Source: Camellia lanceoleosa (taxonomy: Eukaryota > Streptophyta > Magnoliopsida > Ericales > Theaceae). Taken from it: a stretch of 64,000 nucleotides of DNA. Below the pieces are notes generated by a model. It had not been told where the DNA came from. It ran no database searches and saw only the letters and a list, made by a program, of their open reading frames with translations. Location of the stretch: assembly GCA_025200525.1 (NCBI GenBank), contig CM045770.1, positions 121,001,429-121,065,428 of the forward strand, written 5' to 3'. The position numbers were made by a program, and so were the translations under genes. Below, piece by piece: positions 21,602 through 31,433 of the stretch (positions within the stretch are counted from its first letter, which is position 1; each line of letters starts with the position of its first letter).

Positions 21602-22496
21602 TCAAGATTGAAACTCACCATTGTCATCCTCATTTGTTGCTGAAGTAGGTGAACCTGTGTCATCTATAACCACATTGATAGATTCCATTAATGATGAAGT
21701 TCGCAGGTTATAGACTTGAAAAGCCCTACTGTTGGTTGAATACCCTAGAAAAATACCTTCATCATTTCGGGAGTCAAATTTGCCCAAGGGCTTTCTATCT
21801 TTGAAGATGTAACACTTACTCCCAAATGTTTTGAAGTATTTTACATTAGGTTTCAAACCCTTCCACAATTCATAAGGAGTTTGTAAAGTGCCGGGCCTTA
21901 AATACACACGATTTATGACATAAACAGCAGTATTTAAGGCTTCGGCCCAAAACTTTGGAGGAAGACTCTTACTAAGGAGCATGACCCTAGCCATTTCTTG
22001 AACAACTCTGTTCTTCCTCTCAACCACTCCATTTTGTTGTGGAGTAATAGGTGCAGAAAACTCATGCTTAATTCCATGCATATCACAAAAATCCGAAAAC
22101 GAACTATTTTCAAATTCACGACCATGATCAGTTCAGATTCTTATGATACGCCCAATGGGAACACTCTGTTCATTTTGAATTTTAAGGACTAAAGCCTGGA
22201 AAGCATCAAACGACGATTTTTCCTTAAAAATTTACCCATGAGAATCGAGTAAAATCATCAACAGCTTAAAAATGTATCTTTTACCTCCAATGCTTTCGGT
22301 CAGTAGGACCCATTAAATTCATGTGAACCAATTCAAGAGGACGTTTGGTTGTAAAGCTGTTCACTTTCTTATGAGGAGCACGGGTTTGCTTGCCAAGCTG
22401 ACATGGTCCACACACATGGCTCAAATTCTTACCCAATTTAGGAACTCCTCTCACAAGCTCTTTGTTGGCTATCTTAGTTAGGTCTTTGAAATTCAT
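21602..22496 (-). pseudogene. Copia integrase, broken by frameshifts
   Basis: The zinc-binding N-terminal part and start of the core (GPCQLGKQTRAPHKK) are read at 22281-22496. The core's middle, at about 22126-22281, holds frameshifts and stops. The C-terminal part of the core is open at 21602-22081, with PQQNGVVERKNR (containing the catalytic Glu) and GTLQTPYELWKG. The last part contains FKDRKPLGKFDSRNDEGIFL, typical of copia integrase ends. The central damage removes the middle catalytic region, so no active integrase can be made. Confidence 0.85.
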
Positions 22497-22531
22497 GTGA
22501 CCTAATCTTTGATGCCACAGATCAATGTTAC

Positions 22532-24061
22532 TTATGATGGCAGAATGACAAGTGGGATCATTAGGAGTAAGAATCCCATAGCTTGATTATCGGATGTGCG
22601 AACCCCATGTAAAACAAGATTTCTTTTATCCAAAATTTCACATTTATCTTTTGAAAACAATACTTCATGATGAGAATCACACATTTGACTAATGCTCAAA
22701 AGATTTGCTTTAAGGCCATCAACAAGTAAGGCATTATCTAGCTTGGGAAGACCAGCAACACTTATAGAACCCTTACCAATGACTCTAGAAGTGCCGCCAT
22801 CTCCAAAGGTAACGATTCCTCCTTCATATTTTTCAAGAGAAGTGAAGTAGGATTTGTTACCGGACATATGACGAGAGCACCCACTATCAAGATACCACAT
22901 GTGTGAGTCACGTGCTTTTAGAGCAGTGTGAGCAACAAAACAAGTCAAATCATCTTTTCTAACCCAAATCTTTTTAGTCTTGGTGTTCTGCCTAGACAAG
23001 TAAGGTTGTCTCATAACCCAAAAAGTATTAGAATTTCTACCCTTTTGAGACACCTTACCAAACAGTTCAAAACAGTAAGGACGAATGTGGCCATACCTAC
23101 TACAATGATGACAAATAAAAACAGGTTTTACCTCATTTTTGTTGATCTTACCTGCTTTTGCTTGATGAAGAGAAGGATCAACCTGGTCTATCTTTAATTT
23201 GCCCTTTGCTTGAGTCTTCAAGTTATGTGAAGTAGAGGCCTGTCCTTTGTGAACTGTCGCACCATAGCCTAGCCCTCTTTTGTTAGAACCCATTTGTTGA
23301 AACCCGAGTATGTCTTCTAGAGATCTGGAACCTTTGTTCCACATGGCAATTGTTGCTCTAGCAATACGGAGTTCTTCATCTTTCTGTCTGACTTTCTCTT
23401 CCAATGCAGCTAGTGACAGCTCAAGTCTTTCAAGCTTTTCTTCATATGTGGAATACACCTTCAGAAGTTCATTCCTTTCAGTTTCATAGGATAGAAGTTT
23501 TCCACATAAGTCTTGCCTGTCACTTGAGATCTTGATGACATTCTGTTTTGCTGTCAAGAGTTCTCCTTTGAGCCGGACATTCTCACTCTCACATGTTTTG
23601 AGCTTGAGAGAGAGTTTGTCGTTGGTTTTAGACAAATTCAGAGATTCCTCATACAGCTTCTCGTAAGCTTGTTGTAGTTCTTCGCCATTGATCTCATCAA
23701 TGTCTTCAGATAGTTCATCATCCTCTCTTTGCTCCTCATTCTTCTTGACCTCGTCCACTCTAGCAACCAAGACAGATAAGTTGCTGGATGGTGGTGGAGG
23801 TGGATCTCTTCCTTCATGGAAGTGGCTCAGAATTTCCCATGTATCTTTAGCCTTGGTGCAGTGAATAACCCGTTGCTGTTCTTCATTAGAGATTGCACCA
23901 CGAATAGTGATCAGGGCTCTCTGATTGCCCGGATTATCTGCACTTTCTGTATCTTCTTCAATGGCTTGCCAACCTTCTGGTTCAAAAGCTCTCAGAAAAG
24001 CTCTCATTCTGATTTTCCAATACAGATAGTTAGTCCCATCAAAGGTGGGAGCATGATGCAA
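22532..24061 (-). pseudogene. Second Gag head, coiled coil, zinc knuckle and protease
   Basis: This 509-codon open stretch lies in the same frame as the upstream gag ORF, separated by one TAA at 24065-24067. Residues about 4-85 repeat the copia Gag N-terminal domain (FDGTNYLYWKIRMRAFL through KDTWEILSHFHEG). A PPPPP linker and a coiled coil at about 125-235 follow. Then come a CCHC zinc knuckle (CHHCSRYGHIRPYC, 317-330) and the aspartic protease active site (WYLDSGCSRHM, DSG at 392-394). The end drifts out of frame near 22585, just before the pre-integrase domain. The coiled coil followed by CCHC is typical of SIRE gag; the extra Gag head is not. No ATG lies at its start, so it would need read-through of the TAA. 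Confidence 0.8.
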
Positions 24062-24064
24062 GTT

Positions 24065-25183
24065 TTAACCACGAGCTGATTCCAAATGCTTTGGAAGAGG
24101 TTGAGAAACCTTCGCCCAAAATGCCATGAAAGCACTATCCCCATCTTCACCAGATTCAGGTTCTTCGGATTCTTGCTCCGACCCGCTTTCATCATCCCAA
24201 GTTACGGTGTAGACTTTCTTCCGATTCTTTTTCGAAGGGCATTCAAGGGACATATGGCCAAAACCTTGACATTCATAGCACTTGACCCCTGGCCCCTTTA
24301 CAATCTTCTTTTCAGTAGTTTGAGCAAATTTTGGTGGAACAGTTTTGGATTTGTCATTACTCTTATCTTTTGAAATAGGGGCTTTGAAATTATGCTTCTT
24401 TTTCAAAAAAATTTTAAACTGTTTTGTAAGCATAGCCGTCATCTCAGACTCTAAATCAAATTCAGTCTCCGGAGGTTTTGCAGTCTCATGAGCACTCGTG
24501 AAAGCCATAGTTTCTTTTTGCTTTTTCTTTGAAATTTGGTGGGCTTCATAAGTCTGCAAATTTCCAACCAATTGATCGAGCTTGAGGGTATCAACATTCT
24601 GAGCCTCCTCAATGGCTGTCACTTTTGATTGGAACCTCTCGGGAAGGGACCTCAAAATTTTTCCAACAACTTTTGCTTTCGGAATTTTTTCACCGAGAGT
24701 GAAACAAGAATTCACGATATCACTGAGTTTTGCATAGAAATCATCAAACGTCTCATCGTCGCGCATAAAAAGGGTTTCAAAGGCAGAGGTGAGACGTTGA
24801 AGTTTTGACCTTTTTACAGAGGTAGTACCTTCGTGAATCGTTTCAAGAATATCCCACGCCTCTTTTGCTATTTCACACGTGCAAATTCGATGGAATTCTT
24901 CAGGTGTGACAGAGCAGAAGAGAGAGTTGAGAGCCTTGCTGTTCCAACTCGAGTTCTGGTAATCAGTTGTGTCCCATTTATCAAGGGGTTTAGGAATATC
25001 AATGCCATTAACTGTGATAGTAGGTTCACTCCACCCAGAGATTACGCAGTGCCAAACTTTCTCATCAATGGATTTTAAAAATGCTCTCATACGAGCTTTC
25101 CAATAAGAATAGTTTGTACCATCTAGTAAAGGGGGTCTATGAGTCGAGTTACCTTCACGAATAGAATCCATAATACTAGTCAC
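24065..25183 (-). CDS. Copia Gag polyprotein, N-terminal ORF
   Basis: This 372-residue ORF is the Gag capsid precursor. It has the N-terminal DUF4219-like segment (LLDGTNYSYWKARMRAFL, about residues 20-37) and a UBN2-type gag domain (ALNSLFCSVTPEEFHRI ... FDDFYAKLSDIVNSCF, to about 215). A basic stretch and a CCHC zinc knuckle (CYECQGFGHMSLEC, 302-315) follow, then an acidic tail. The ATG at 25183 lies about 60 bp after the PBS. The TAA that ends it is in frame with the next ORF, and the acidic tail runs straight into the second Gag head without a protease. Either the TAA is a later mutation or it separates Gag from Gag-Pol. Confidence 0.85.
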   Translation of the reverse strand: MTSIMDSIREGNSTHRPPLLDGTNYSYWKARMRAFLKSIDEKVWHCVISGWSEPTITVNGIDIPKPLDKWDTTDYQNSSWNSKALNSLFCSVTPEEFHRICTCEIAKEAWDILETIHEGTTSVKRSKLQRLTSAFETLFMRDDETFDDFYAKLSDIVNSCFTLGEKIPKAKVVGKILRSLPERFQSKVTAIEEAQNVDTLKLDQLVGNLQTYEAHQISKKKQKETMAFTSAHETAKPPETEFDLESEMTAMLTKQFKIFLKKKHNFKAPISKDKSNDKSKTVPPKFAQTTEKKIVKGPGVKCYECQGFGHMSLECPSKKNRKKVYTVTWDDESGSEQESEEPESGEDGDSAFMAFWAKVSQPLPKHLESARG

Positions 25184-25243
25184 ACAAAATCACACTCCTA
25201 TAGTTTTGATAAAATCAAAAGTTTTTGATAAAACAAAGAATGA

Positions 25244-25258
25244 CCTGCTCTGATACCA
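25244..25258 (-). promoter_or_regulatory. Primer binding site (tRNA-iMet type) of the SIRE element
   Basis: Read on the minus strand, TGGTATCAGAGCAGG starts two bases inside the 5' LTR. It matches the complement of the 3' end of plant initiator tRNA-Met, the usual copia primer, with one mismatch region near the end. Confidence 0.9.
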
Positions 25259-25260
25259 AT

Positions 25261-26199
25261 TGAAAATCATATGTGATTCGTGATTAGATAAAGATTAAAA
25301 TATTCCAAATCCCAAAAATTCCAAAACACTCAATCTAAAATCATCAAGCACTTACGAGAGTGATTTTAGTTTGTTTGTTTTTAGGAATAAATAATAAATC
25401 GACACAAATGATTTTTTACGTGGAAAAACCACAATTGAAGAACCTTCAATTGTAATAAAAAACCACGGGCAAACCGCCACTAATCAATCCACTACAGAAG
25501 GACTACAAGGTTACAAAGAAACCATACAAATTACCCAACCCAGTCAATTTGTCTCTGAATCTTCTGTAACTCTTTCACCACGCTTTAACCAGGCGATTCT
25601 GAAGTTGATTCCACACCACAACTTCACTTGTCGAATTAACGACTACGTAAAGAATCAAACGCCTTTTGAAACTTTACGTGTTGATCTTCGGATTCCACTG
25701 AAGAGAACACTCTTGAATATGTAGTATCAAACTCTTTGATGTATGAATCTTAACTCATGAGTTTAGAACTCTCTCAAGAACATCAAAGAAAACTCATCAA
25801 ACTCTCAGAAGAAAGCTTCAAACCAAACTCTAGAATTCTTGAATCAGATCTCGAAAAAAAAAACGATTGGTTTGAGAGGAAAACCATCTACTTATAGAAA
25901 ATCAAAAGGAGTCCCAGATCTGAAAGAAACCAACTACTTGAATCCAATCCGGAATTTGAAACTCGTGATCTCCGCTCGAGCGGCCTGAACAAAAGATGCG
26001 CGTGATTTAAGCTGAGGTGCGCTCGAGCGCGAATTCACACCCTTCAGTACTTCTGCAGCCCTGTCAACATACTGAAATTCTCCAATCTCCGCTCGAGCGC
26101 ACATGGCCCCACTCGAGCGGGCAGTACAAAAATATAAAAATTACATTGTTATCAAGCACAAAGTTTTGTCTCCGGATTTGACAATAACAGGACCTAACA
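25261..26199 (-). repeat. 5' LTR of the SIRE element with promoter
   Basis: 939 bp. On the minus strand a TATA motif ('ttctataagtag') lies at about 25890-25900. Upstream of it, at 25973-25983, 26019-26030, 26089-26100 and 26111-26121, are four CTCGAG palindromes 80-230 bp from the TATA. The 3' LTR has a different set of palindromes in this patch. Confidence 0.93.
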
Positions 26200-26204
26200 A
26201 TCAT

Positions 26205-26678
26205 ATTTAAGATGTTTTATCCTTAAGAATATTGTTTGAACGCTTAGCAACTTGGTGATGTAAACATTCATATTTTATAATGTGAATGTTCACATTAACA
26301 TGTGAATGTTGACATTACAGAATATTTACACTGTAATATTTTTATTTTATCACGGTTGTCTTTAAAATAATAAATAATTTATTTAAAAAAATATACTTGT
26401 TAGAGACAAATACGATAAAATAAAAATATTGCAATTATTAAATAGACAGACTTATTTATTTATGAATTATATACGCACTAAAACCTTAAAAATAAATGAA
26501 ATGATTCGGATTCAAATAATTTAAACAAAGGCAATAGCGGTGAGAGCTCTTTCGCAAAACAGACACAAAAAATGGTGAGTTGAGTTGTATCACACCTCGT
26601 CCTCATTTTGAAATCTTCGTTCGTTCGTTTGTTCATTCTTCAGATCTGTAACTATCTTTATTAGGTTTAGGGTTTTGA
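26205..26678. other. AT-rich sequence shared with copy B
   Basis: This is collinear with 39045-39507. It includes a short repeat of 'gtgaatgttcacatt' type (26276-26320) that can fold into small hairpins. No coding signal. Confidence 0.5.
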
Positions 26679-26882
26679 TTGAATATGGTTGTTTTATGCA
26701 TTGGAATATTGCCCTGCATTAAATACCCCTTTTTAGATGAAGAAGATGAGGGAGAGGTCTTATACAACCCCTTCATGAAAAGAAGTTTCATCCTCGCCAT
26801 GAAAAGTAAACGCATGCGGAGTCAAAGGCCGAAGCGAAGGAGGACAACAATGCCAATTGTTGGAAGAACAAACTCAATTTGA
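26679..26882 (+). CDS. Small conserved ORF of unknown function, copy A
   Basis: A 67-codon ORF with an acidic patch (FLDEEDEGEV) followed by a very basic stretch (KSKRMRSQRPKRRR). Copy B at 39508-39711 keeps the same length and frame with about 11 substitutions and no indel. I do not recognise it. The following sequence is Lys/Glu-rich in other frames, so this may be a fragment of a larger gene. It lies on the same strand as the protease remnant about 1 kb downstream. An alternative is that it is a chance ORF kept because the copies are young. Confidence 0.3.
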   Translation: MNMVVLCIGILPCIKYPFLDEEDEGEVLYNPFMKRSFILAMKSKRMRSQRPKRRRTTMPIVGRTNSI

Positions 26883-27092
26883 GTTTAAAGATGGTGAATT
26901 CCAGAAAAGAGAAGAAGCTGCGAGAGGATTCTAGGTTGAAGAAGAGAAGTTCAAAATGAAGAAAATAGAAGCTACTAGAAGAAAGTGGAAGCTTCAAGGA
27001 AGCTCTAAGGATGAAGCTTAGCTTTGAAGAAATACTATAGCACACGATTGTGAAGTCTATAAATATGGGTTGATAGATTGTTTTAGATAGAG

Positions 27093-27427
27093 TGAAATTG
27101 TTTTGGTTTGTATCTCAAGATACAATTTTTAAGAAATTTTTTCAAAATTTTGTTTGGTTCAATTTTTTTGAAATTTTTTTCCAAAATCACTTTCTCTCTT
27201 CTACACATCAATCAATCACTTTTTCTCTCTCCTCTCTCCTTCTCAATCATTTTTTTTTCTCACACACATTTACTCAACTACAACAAAATATCAAATCATC
27301 CCAAACTTCCAAACTCCAAAACTATTTTCAAAATATACAACCAAACAAACCAAAAAAATTTCTAAACTCTTTCCCCCAATTTTTTTTTTTTTGAAAATTT
27401 ATCTCAAAACACAAACCAAACACACCC
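27093..27427. mobile_element. MITE, 'GTTTGG' family copy 2
   Basis: Opposite orientation to copy 1, with 'attgttttggtttgtatctc' at the left and 'caaaccaaacacaccc' at the right. Copy B has no element at this site: it reads 'gatagagt' then a short A/G run into 'gtaatctccagg'. So this copy entered A after the duplication or was lost in B. Confidence 0.65.
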
Positions 27428-27451
27428 GTAATCTTCAAGGAGAAACACAAC

Positions 27452-27782
27452 GGGCTTGTTTGGTTTGTATCTCATGATACAATTTTTGAGAAAAATTTTC
27501 AAAATTTTGTTTGGTTCAAATTTTTTGATTTTTTTTTTCTAAAATCACTTTCTCTCCTACATGTCAATCAATCATTTTTTCTCTCTCCTATCTCCTTTTC
27601 AGTCACTTTTTCTCTCACATACATCTACTCAACTACAACAAAATATCAAATCATCTCAAACTCCCAAACTCCAAAACTATTTTCAAAATATACAACCAAA
27701 CAAACCAAAAAAATTTTTAAACTCCTTCCCCAATTTTTTTTTTTTTTGAAAATTTATCTCAAAACATAAACCAAACACACCC
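27452..27782. mobile_element. MITE, 'GTTTGG' family copy 3
   Basis: Starts GGGCTTGTTTGGTTTG and ends with CAAACACACCC. It is in the same orientation as copy 2, only about 24 bp away, so the two form a tandem pair. It matches copy 5 at 39976 in segment B. Confidence 0.7.
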
Positions 27783-27868
27783 AACATCTCCAGAGAAGGA
27801 GAACTCTAAGAGAGTAGGGTATGAGAGTTTACAAAGAGATAACTCTGTTTTGTATAATTTGTTTGTGA

Positions 27869-28052
27869 TTGAATAAAATGAGTGTTTATTCAATTAATTC
27901 CTCTCTTTGTATACCATCACAACCGATATACATCCCTCTCCCACTTTCAACACCAATGCCAATGCCAATCCAACAACGTCAAGAGATTTTGTACAACCAG
28001 ATGAAAAAGGTGGTTGTTGTTGTATCGTCGGGGCTGATTATTCCAAGATCGT
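27869..28052 (+). pseudogene. 5' fragment of the trypsin-like protease gene, copy A
   Basis: The open frame MNKMSVYSINSSLCIPSQP through QQRQEILYNQMKKVVVVV matches the start of the protease pseudogene in segment B (40384 onwards). Homology stops near 28052, before the protease domain. A (GT)n tract and unrelated sequence follow, so copy A was cut off here. This point is the right end of the A/B duplication. Confidence 0.5.
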
Positions 28053-28240
28053 CGTCGGAGAGAGTGTGTCTGTGTGTGTGTGAAAGTTGGTAATAGTCTA
28101 CAAGAAACAAATCTAGAGAGATTTGATTTGATTGCCATATTTGGGGCCTCTCTCTCTTACTTTCGTTAAAGTGAGAAGAGGAAAATTCCATTTTGAGGTA
28201 CCAAAATAAAGAGGAGAGTAAAATAAAGCTTTCTAGTGTG
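28053..28240. other. Unique spacer with a short (GT)n run
   Basis: Begins with a 'gtgtgtctgtgtgtgtgtg' tract at 28063-28081 and continues with unique sequence up to the palindromic MITE. No gene. Confidence 0.5.
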
Positions 28241-28674
28241 AAAGTGTTTGATTTTAGTTTTTTGAATTAATTTTATAAAAATTAAATTTTTTATTTTTTG
28301 TATTTTTTTTATTTTTAGTGAATATTTTAAAATTTTAAAGTAATTTTTTTTTGTTTTTGGATGTATCTTACTTAGATGTATCTAAATAATACATTATTTG
28401 TGAAAAAATATTTTAAAACATTAATAAATACACAAAAATATGAAAAATGTACAGAATTTTTATATATATGTATTTTTTGTATTTTTGGTATTTAGTGAAT
28501 TTTTAAAAAAAAATTCATAAATATTATACTTTTTAAATGTATTTATGTTAGGTGTGTCTAAAAATAAAAATAAAAAATTGATTAAAATATTTAAAAAATT
28601 CATTGAAATATACGAAAAATAAAAAAAGTAAAATTTTCTAAAAAGTGTTTTGTGAAAACCAAAACCAAACAAGC
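28241..28674. mobile_element. Palindromic AT-rich MITE, copy 2
   Basis: Same family as 14488-14890. Ends are 'gtgtttgattttagtttt' at the left and, inverted, 'agcttgtttggttttggttt' at the right. The right end abuts the solo LTR. Confidence 0.65.
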
Positions 28675-28865
28675 TGTAATATAGCGACCCCGGTCTTTTC
28701 CCATTTGATCATTATATCCGGACTTATGTTCCATGGATTCCGTTGACATATTGTTGTTGTTGTCATCCTTTAATTCTATTTGGTCGAGTTTTAGGATGTG
28801 TTAAGCGTGTTTCGAACAATTGGGTTGAGCCTTGGTCTAGCTGTTGGTTGCCCAGTTTTTAGCCT

Positions 28866-29020
28866 TTCCGCTCGAGCGAACATCCCAAGGCCGGAGCGGG
28901 GTTTACACTCTTCCAGCAATTTTTGGTCCTGCAAAACTTCGGTGAGAGATCTACGCCGGCGGTTATCATTGCGCCGGCGGACATTATTTTGTTCTTACGC
29001 GAAGCGGTGTATTGTGCGCC
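28866..29020. repeat. Palindrome cluster upstream of the solo LTR TATA
   Basis: One CCGCTCGAGCG at about 28867 and three copies of GCGCCGGCGG-type palindromes (about 28953, 28970 and 29017) lie 60-215 bp upstream of the TATA box. A second CTCGAG occurs further downstream at about 29818. Confidence 0.85.
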
Positions 29021-29731
29021 GGCGGACTTCGAGTTTAAATACACAGCAGCGTGTTTTAAAACAGTTTTTCAGCCCTTACAGTTTATAAAACCCTAGTTAC
29101 GACCATTCTCTCTCCAAACTCACCTTCTCTCCTAGGTTTGATCTAGTTAGGGTGTGTTTTTACCCTAGTTCCTTCACAAATAAGATAGAGGAGAGTGAGG
29201 GCTTTCATTTAACCGGAGCAGTTGTTGATTTGGAGCATTTTGGAGTTTCGAGCATCCTCCTTGTCTTCTTCTTTTGGGTTCTTCGCATTAAGGTAGGGAT
29301 TTCCTACTCCACGTATACGTTTTAATCCTAAGTATTGGTGTCTTGGTATGTGGGGGGTGGTTTGGTAAATTTTGGGGAGAAACCCTAGGGTTTGTCGTAG
29401 ATTAATTCATGTAATTAATTGAAAGGGGAATTGTGTGTTGGATAAATTCATGAGATTTGGAAAATTTGAGATTAATTGATGTAGTTGGATATTTAATCAC
29501 TCATCTGTGAAATTGATATTATATATGTTGTGATATTTATTTCTTGCTTAGAAATAATTGTTTTGGGCTATCGGTGGAGGATAGCCAGTGATTGTTGTAG
29601 ACCTTGCATGTGGCATAGGTATAATCGAATTTAGTCACTTATGTTGATGCTGAATTAATACGTAACATTACTTGTATTAATTATGTGTTGTATGTAGCAA
29701 GTATTATTTATGTTGCATATGCATTTGGTTT

Positions 29732-29824
29732 TGGAGGAGATAGGGATGAACTCCACGGTTTAGGGAAGATAGGGATGGACCTCTAAACCGAATTTGTTGG
29801 GAGGAGATAGGGATGGACTCGAGC
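29732..29824. repeat. Three tandem-like 21-bp repeats in the solo LTR
   Basis: The phrase 'gaggagatagggatgaactc' occurs three times with small changes, each time followed by CTC or a near match. This is a local expansion within the LTR. Confidence 0.75.
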
Positions 29825-30525
29825 ATCACTTATGTGTGTGCTTATTGATAATAGAATTATTTCTATTTGTTGTTGATATGATACATCACCACCATGTGTA
29901 TCAGTTGGGAAGTATGGAAGTGAAGTTGATTGTGATTGATGTAACACCAGCTAGTGTGTTTAGTATGTTGTAAGAAAGATTTAACCTGATTTGTTACCCT
30001 TGTTAAGTTGTTTGGCCAGGTTCTGAGTCATGTCGGTATAAATGGAAAGTGAATTGTGTCATAGACCATGTGTCATAGGCAATGTAGGCATTCGTGTCTT
30101 AAAATTGAGAGTTATTATCTTGTGTTAACTATGTATCGAATACTAATGCTTTAGTTAATTCTTATGCTTGGTTTAGTATTTTTCTACTGGGTTGTGGCTC
30201 ACCCTATATGGGAACTTCATTTTTCAGGTTCAGGTGGTTCACTCCCTCCAAGGACTTAGCTTGTGAGGAATTGAATTGGAAGACTTGTTTTATTTTTATT
30301 TGTTTTATTTGAACAATGTAATCTTTCAAGCCTAAGGCTTTATCTGTTTTTGAGTTAGAACTCAGTGAATTGTGTCCAAGTGTTGGCTTGGCAAGATGTA
30401 AGCCTGTAGGGCATTTTCTGATGTTTTATTTCATAATACTCTGATGGATGGACATATATTATTGTTCTAATATAATGATGCATGTTTATATTATTTATTA
30501 TGGGTTTATTTTTGAGGGCGTTACA

Positions 30526-31433
30526 TGTAAGGCCTATCTTCGGAAATAGATTAAAAGTTAATTTATATGATCCAAAAAAAACTAAAAAAGTTAAAAAGTT
30601 AATTTTTAATCAATTTTCAAAATAGTCCTAATTAAGGGTAATTAGGCTTGGTTTAGGGAGCACCCAAATAAGATATTTATTAGCTTGAGTTTTTGTTACT
30701 TTTCCTAATTTTATTACCCTCAATTGCACTTCTAATGAGGTGTTAAACAATTTTAAAAAGAGAGAAAAGTTTGAAAAGAAGTATAATTGGGAGTAATGAA
30801 ACGGAGGGATGGGGTATTTGTCTTATTAGTCTATTGATTTGTTTTTGTCACATCATTTATCTACTTTTTTGATTTTTTTTTTCGTGATAAAAAAAAAGTT
30901 AAAAAATAAGTCATACCTATACCAATTCTTAATGTTTGGGGTAATTTTATTTTAATGTATATTTAGAAAATATTTTCAAATTAATGGTCTAATTTTTAAA
31001 TATTACAAAGTAAAATTATAAATTTTTATACTAATATATAATTAATTTTAAAAACTCCACTAAGAGAGAAGAATAACGGTGGAGGAAGAGAAACACCTGT
31101 ATGTGGTATGTATGGTTTTTTTTTTTAAATTTTTTTTTAAGTTATTTTTTATTGTTGTTGAAAATCAGATGTGTTTGATGTTAATATTATTTTAGAATGG
31201 TCAAATCTTCGTTTATTTGTATGTGACATAGATTTGTTAATGAAATTTATTTATGTTTGTTTCGATTGCAACAGTTTTACTTTAATAAAATCTTCATTTA
31301 TGTTTGTTTGAAATTGATGAACACATTAAATCTTTGTTTTTTTGGTTGTTTTGTATTTGACATGGATGACTGCTTGTTTATTATTTATCTATCTCTAGTG
31401 TAATGTAATAATATTTTATCATTGTGAGTTCTA
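30526..31433. other. AT-rich 5' region of the MULE in copy B
   Basis: No ORF of interest. A 'tcggaaatagattaaaag' phrase and poly-A/T runs occur. The 5' end and promoter of the MULE should fall here. I could not find a terminal inverted repeat that pairs with the region around 34550-34600. Confidence 0.4.

Larger units (their letters stand above)
15404..26199 (-). mobile_element. SIRE-type Ty1/copia LTR retrotransposon, 10.8 kb, decayed
   Basis: This is a complete element in minus orientation. It has TG...CA LTRs at 15404-16350 and 25261-26199, a 5-bp target duplication ATCAT (15399-15403 and 26200-26204), a tRNA-iMet primer binding site at 25244-25258 and a purine tract at 16351-16362. Read on the minus strand the order is 5' LTR, PBS, gag, second gag head with coiled coil, protease, integrase, RT-RNase H, accessory ORF, PPT and 3' LTR. 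The order IN-RT-RH is copia. Large size, the coiled coil in gag and an extra ORF after pol point to the SIRE/Maximus lineage. Copy B near 39040-39047 shows the empty site. Stops and frameshifts in gag, IN and the accessory ORF make it non-autonomous. Outside indel clusters the two LTRs differ at roughly 1.5% of positions, so it is fairly young. Confidence 0.93.
6041..28052 (+). repeat. Segmental duplication copy A
   Basis: From the phrase 'acatgttgac' at 6041 to 'gattattccaaga' near 28050, this segment is collinear with 31984-40572 in direct orientation, at roughly 93-96% identity by eye. A contains two insertions that B lacks: the SIRE element at 15404-26199 and a MITE at 12193-12421. A also keeps LINE sequence (about 12737-13680 and 13752-14975) that is deleted in B. 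Order within A: MULE, GRF ORF, foldback element, LINE, small ORF, MITEs, start of the protease gene. Confidence 0.85.
28675..30525 (+). mobile_element. Probable solo LTR, 1.85 kb, gypsy-like
   Basis: Starts TGTAATATAGCGACCCCGG and ends GAGGGCGTTACA, the TG...CA ends common in plant gypsy LTRs. A TATA box lies at 29081-29090 ('gtttataaaaccctag'); an alternative is 'tttaaatac' near 29035. A 'gtggctcaccctat ... tttttcagg' phrase lies near 30193-30230, as seen in gypsy LTRs. No internal region or second LTR is nearby, hence solo. The flanking five bases do not match if the element starts at TGTAA. If TGTAA itself is the target duplication (it also follows the right end) the element would begin at 'tatagcg'. 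The boundary is therefore uncertain by five bases. Confidence 0.6.

Noticed and set aside
15404..26199. Idea that the SIRE accessory ORF is an envelope protein
   Set aside because: No signal peptide, transmembrane anchor or fusion-like segment is visible; the hydrophobic start belongs to a predicted intron.
26788..27045. 85-codon minus-strand ORF opposite the small ORF, with a similar one in copy B
   Set aside because: Phe/Ser/Leu-rich antisense reading of a Lys/Glu-rich stretch; the equivalent in B starts elsewhere.
29081..29100. 'aaaccctag' as telomere-like repeat
   Set aside because: Single occurrence just after a TATA box; fits a plant leader motif, not a telomeric array.
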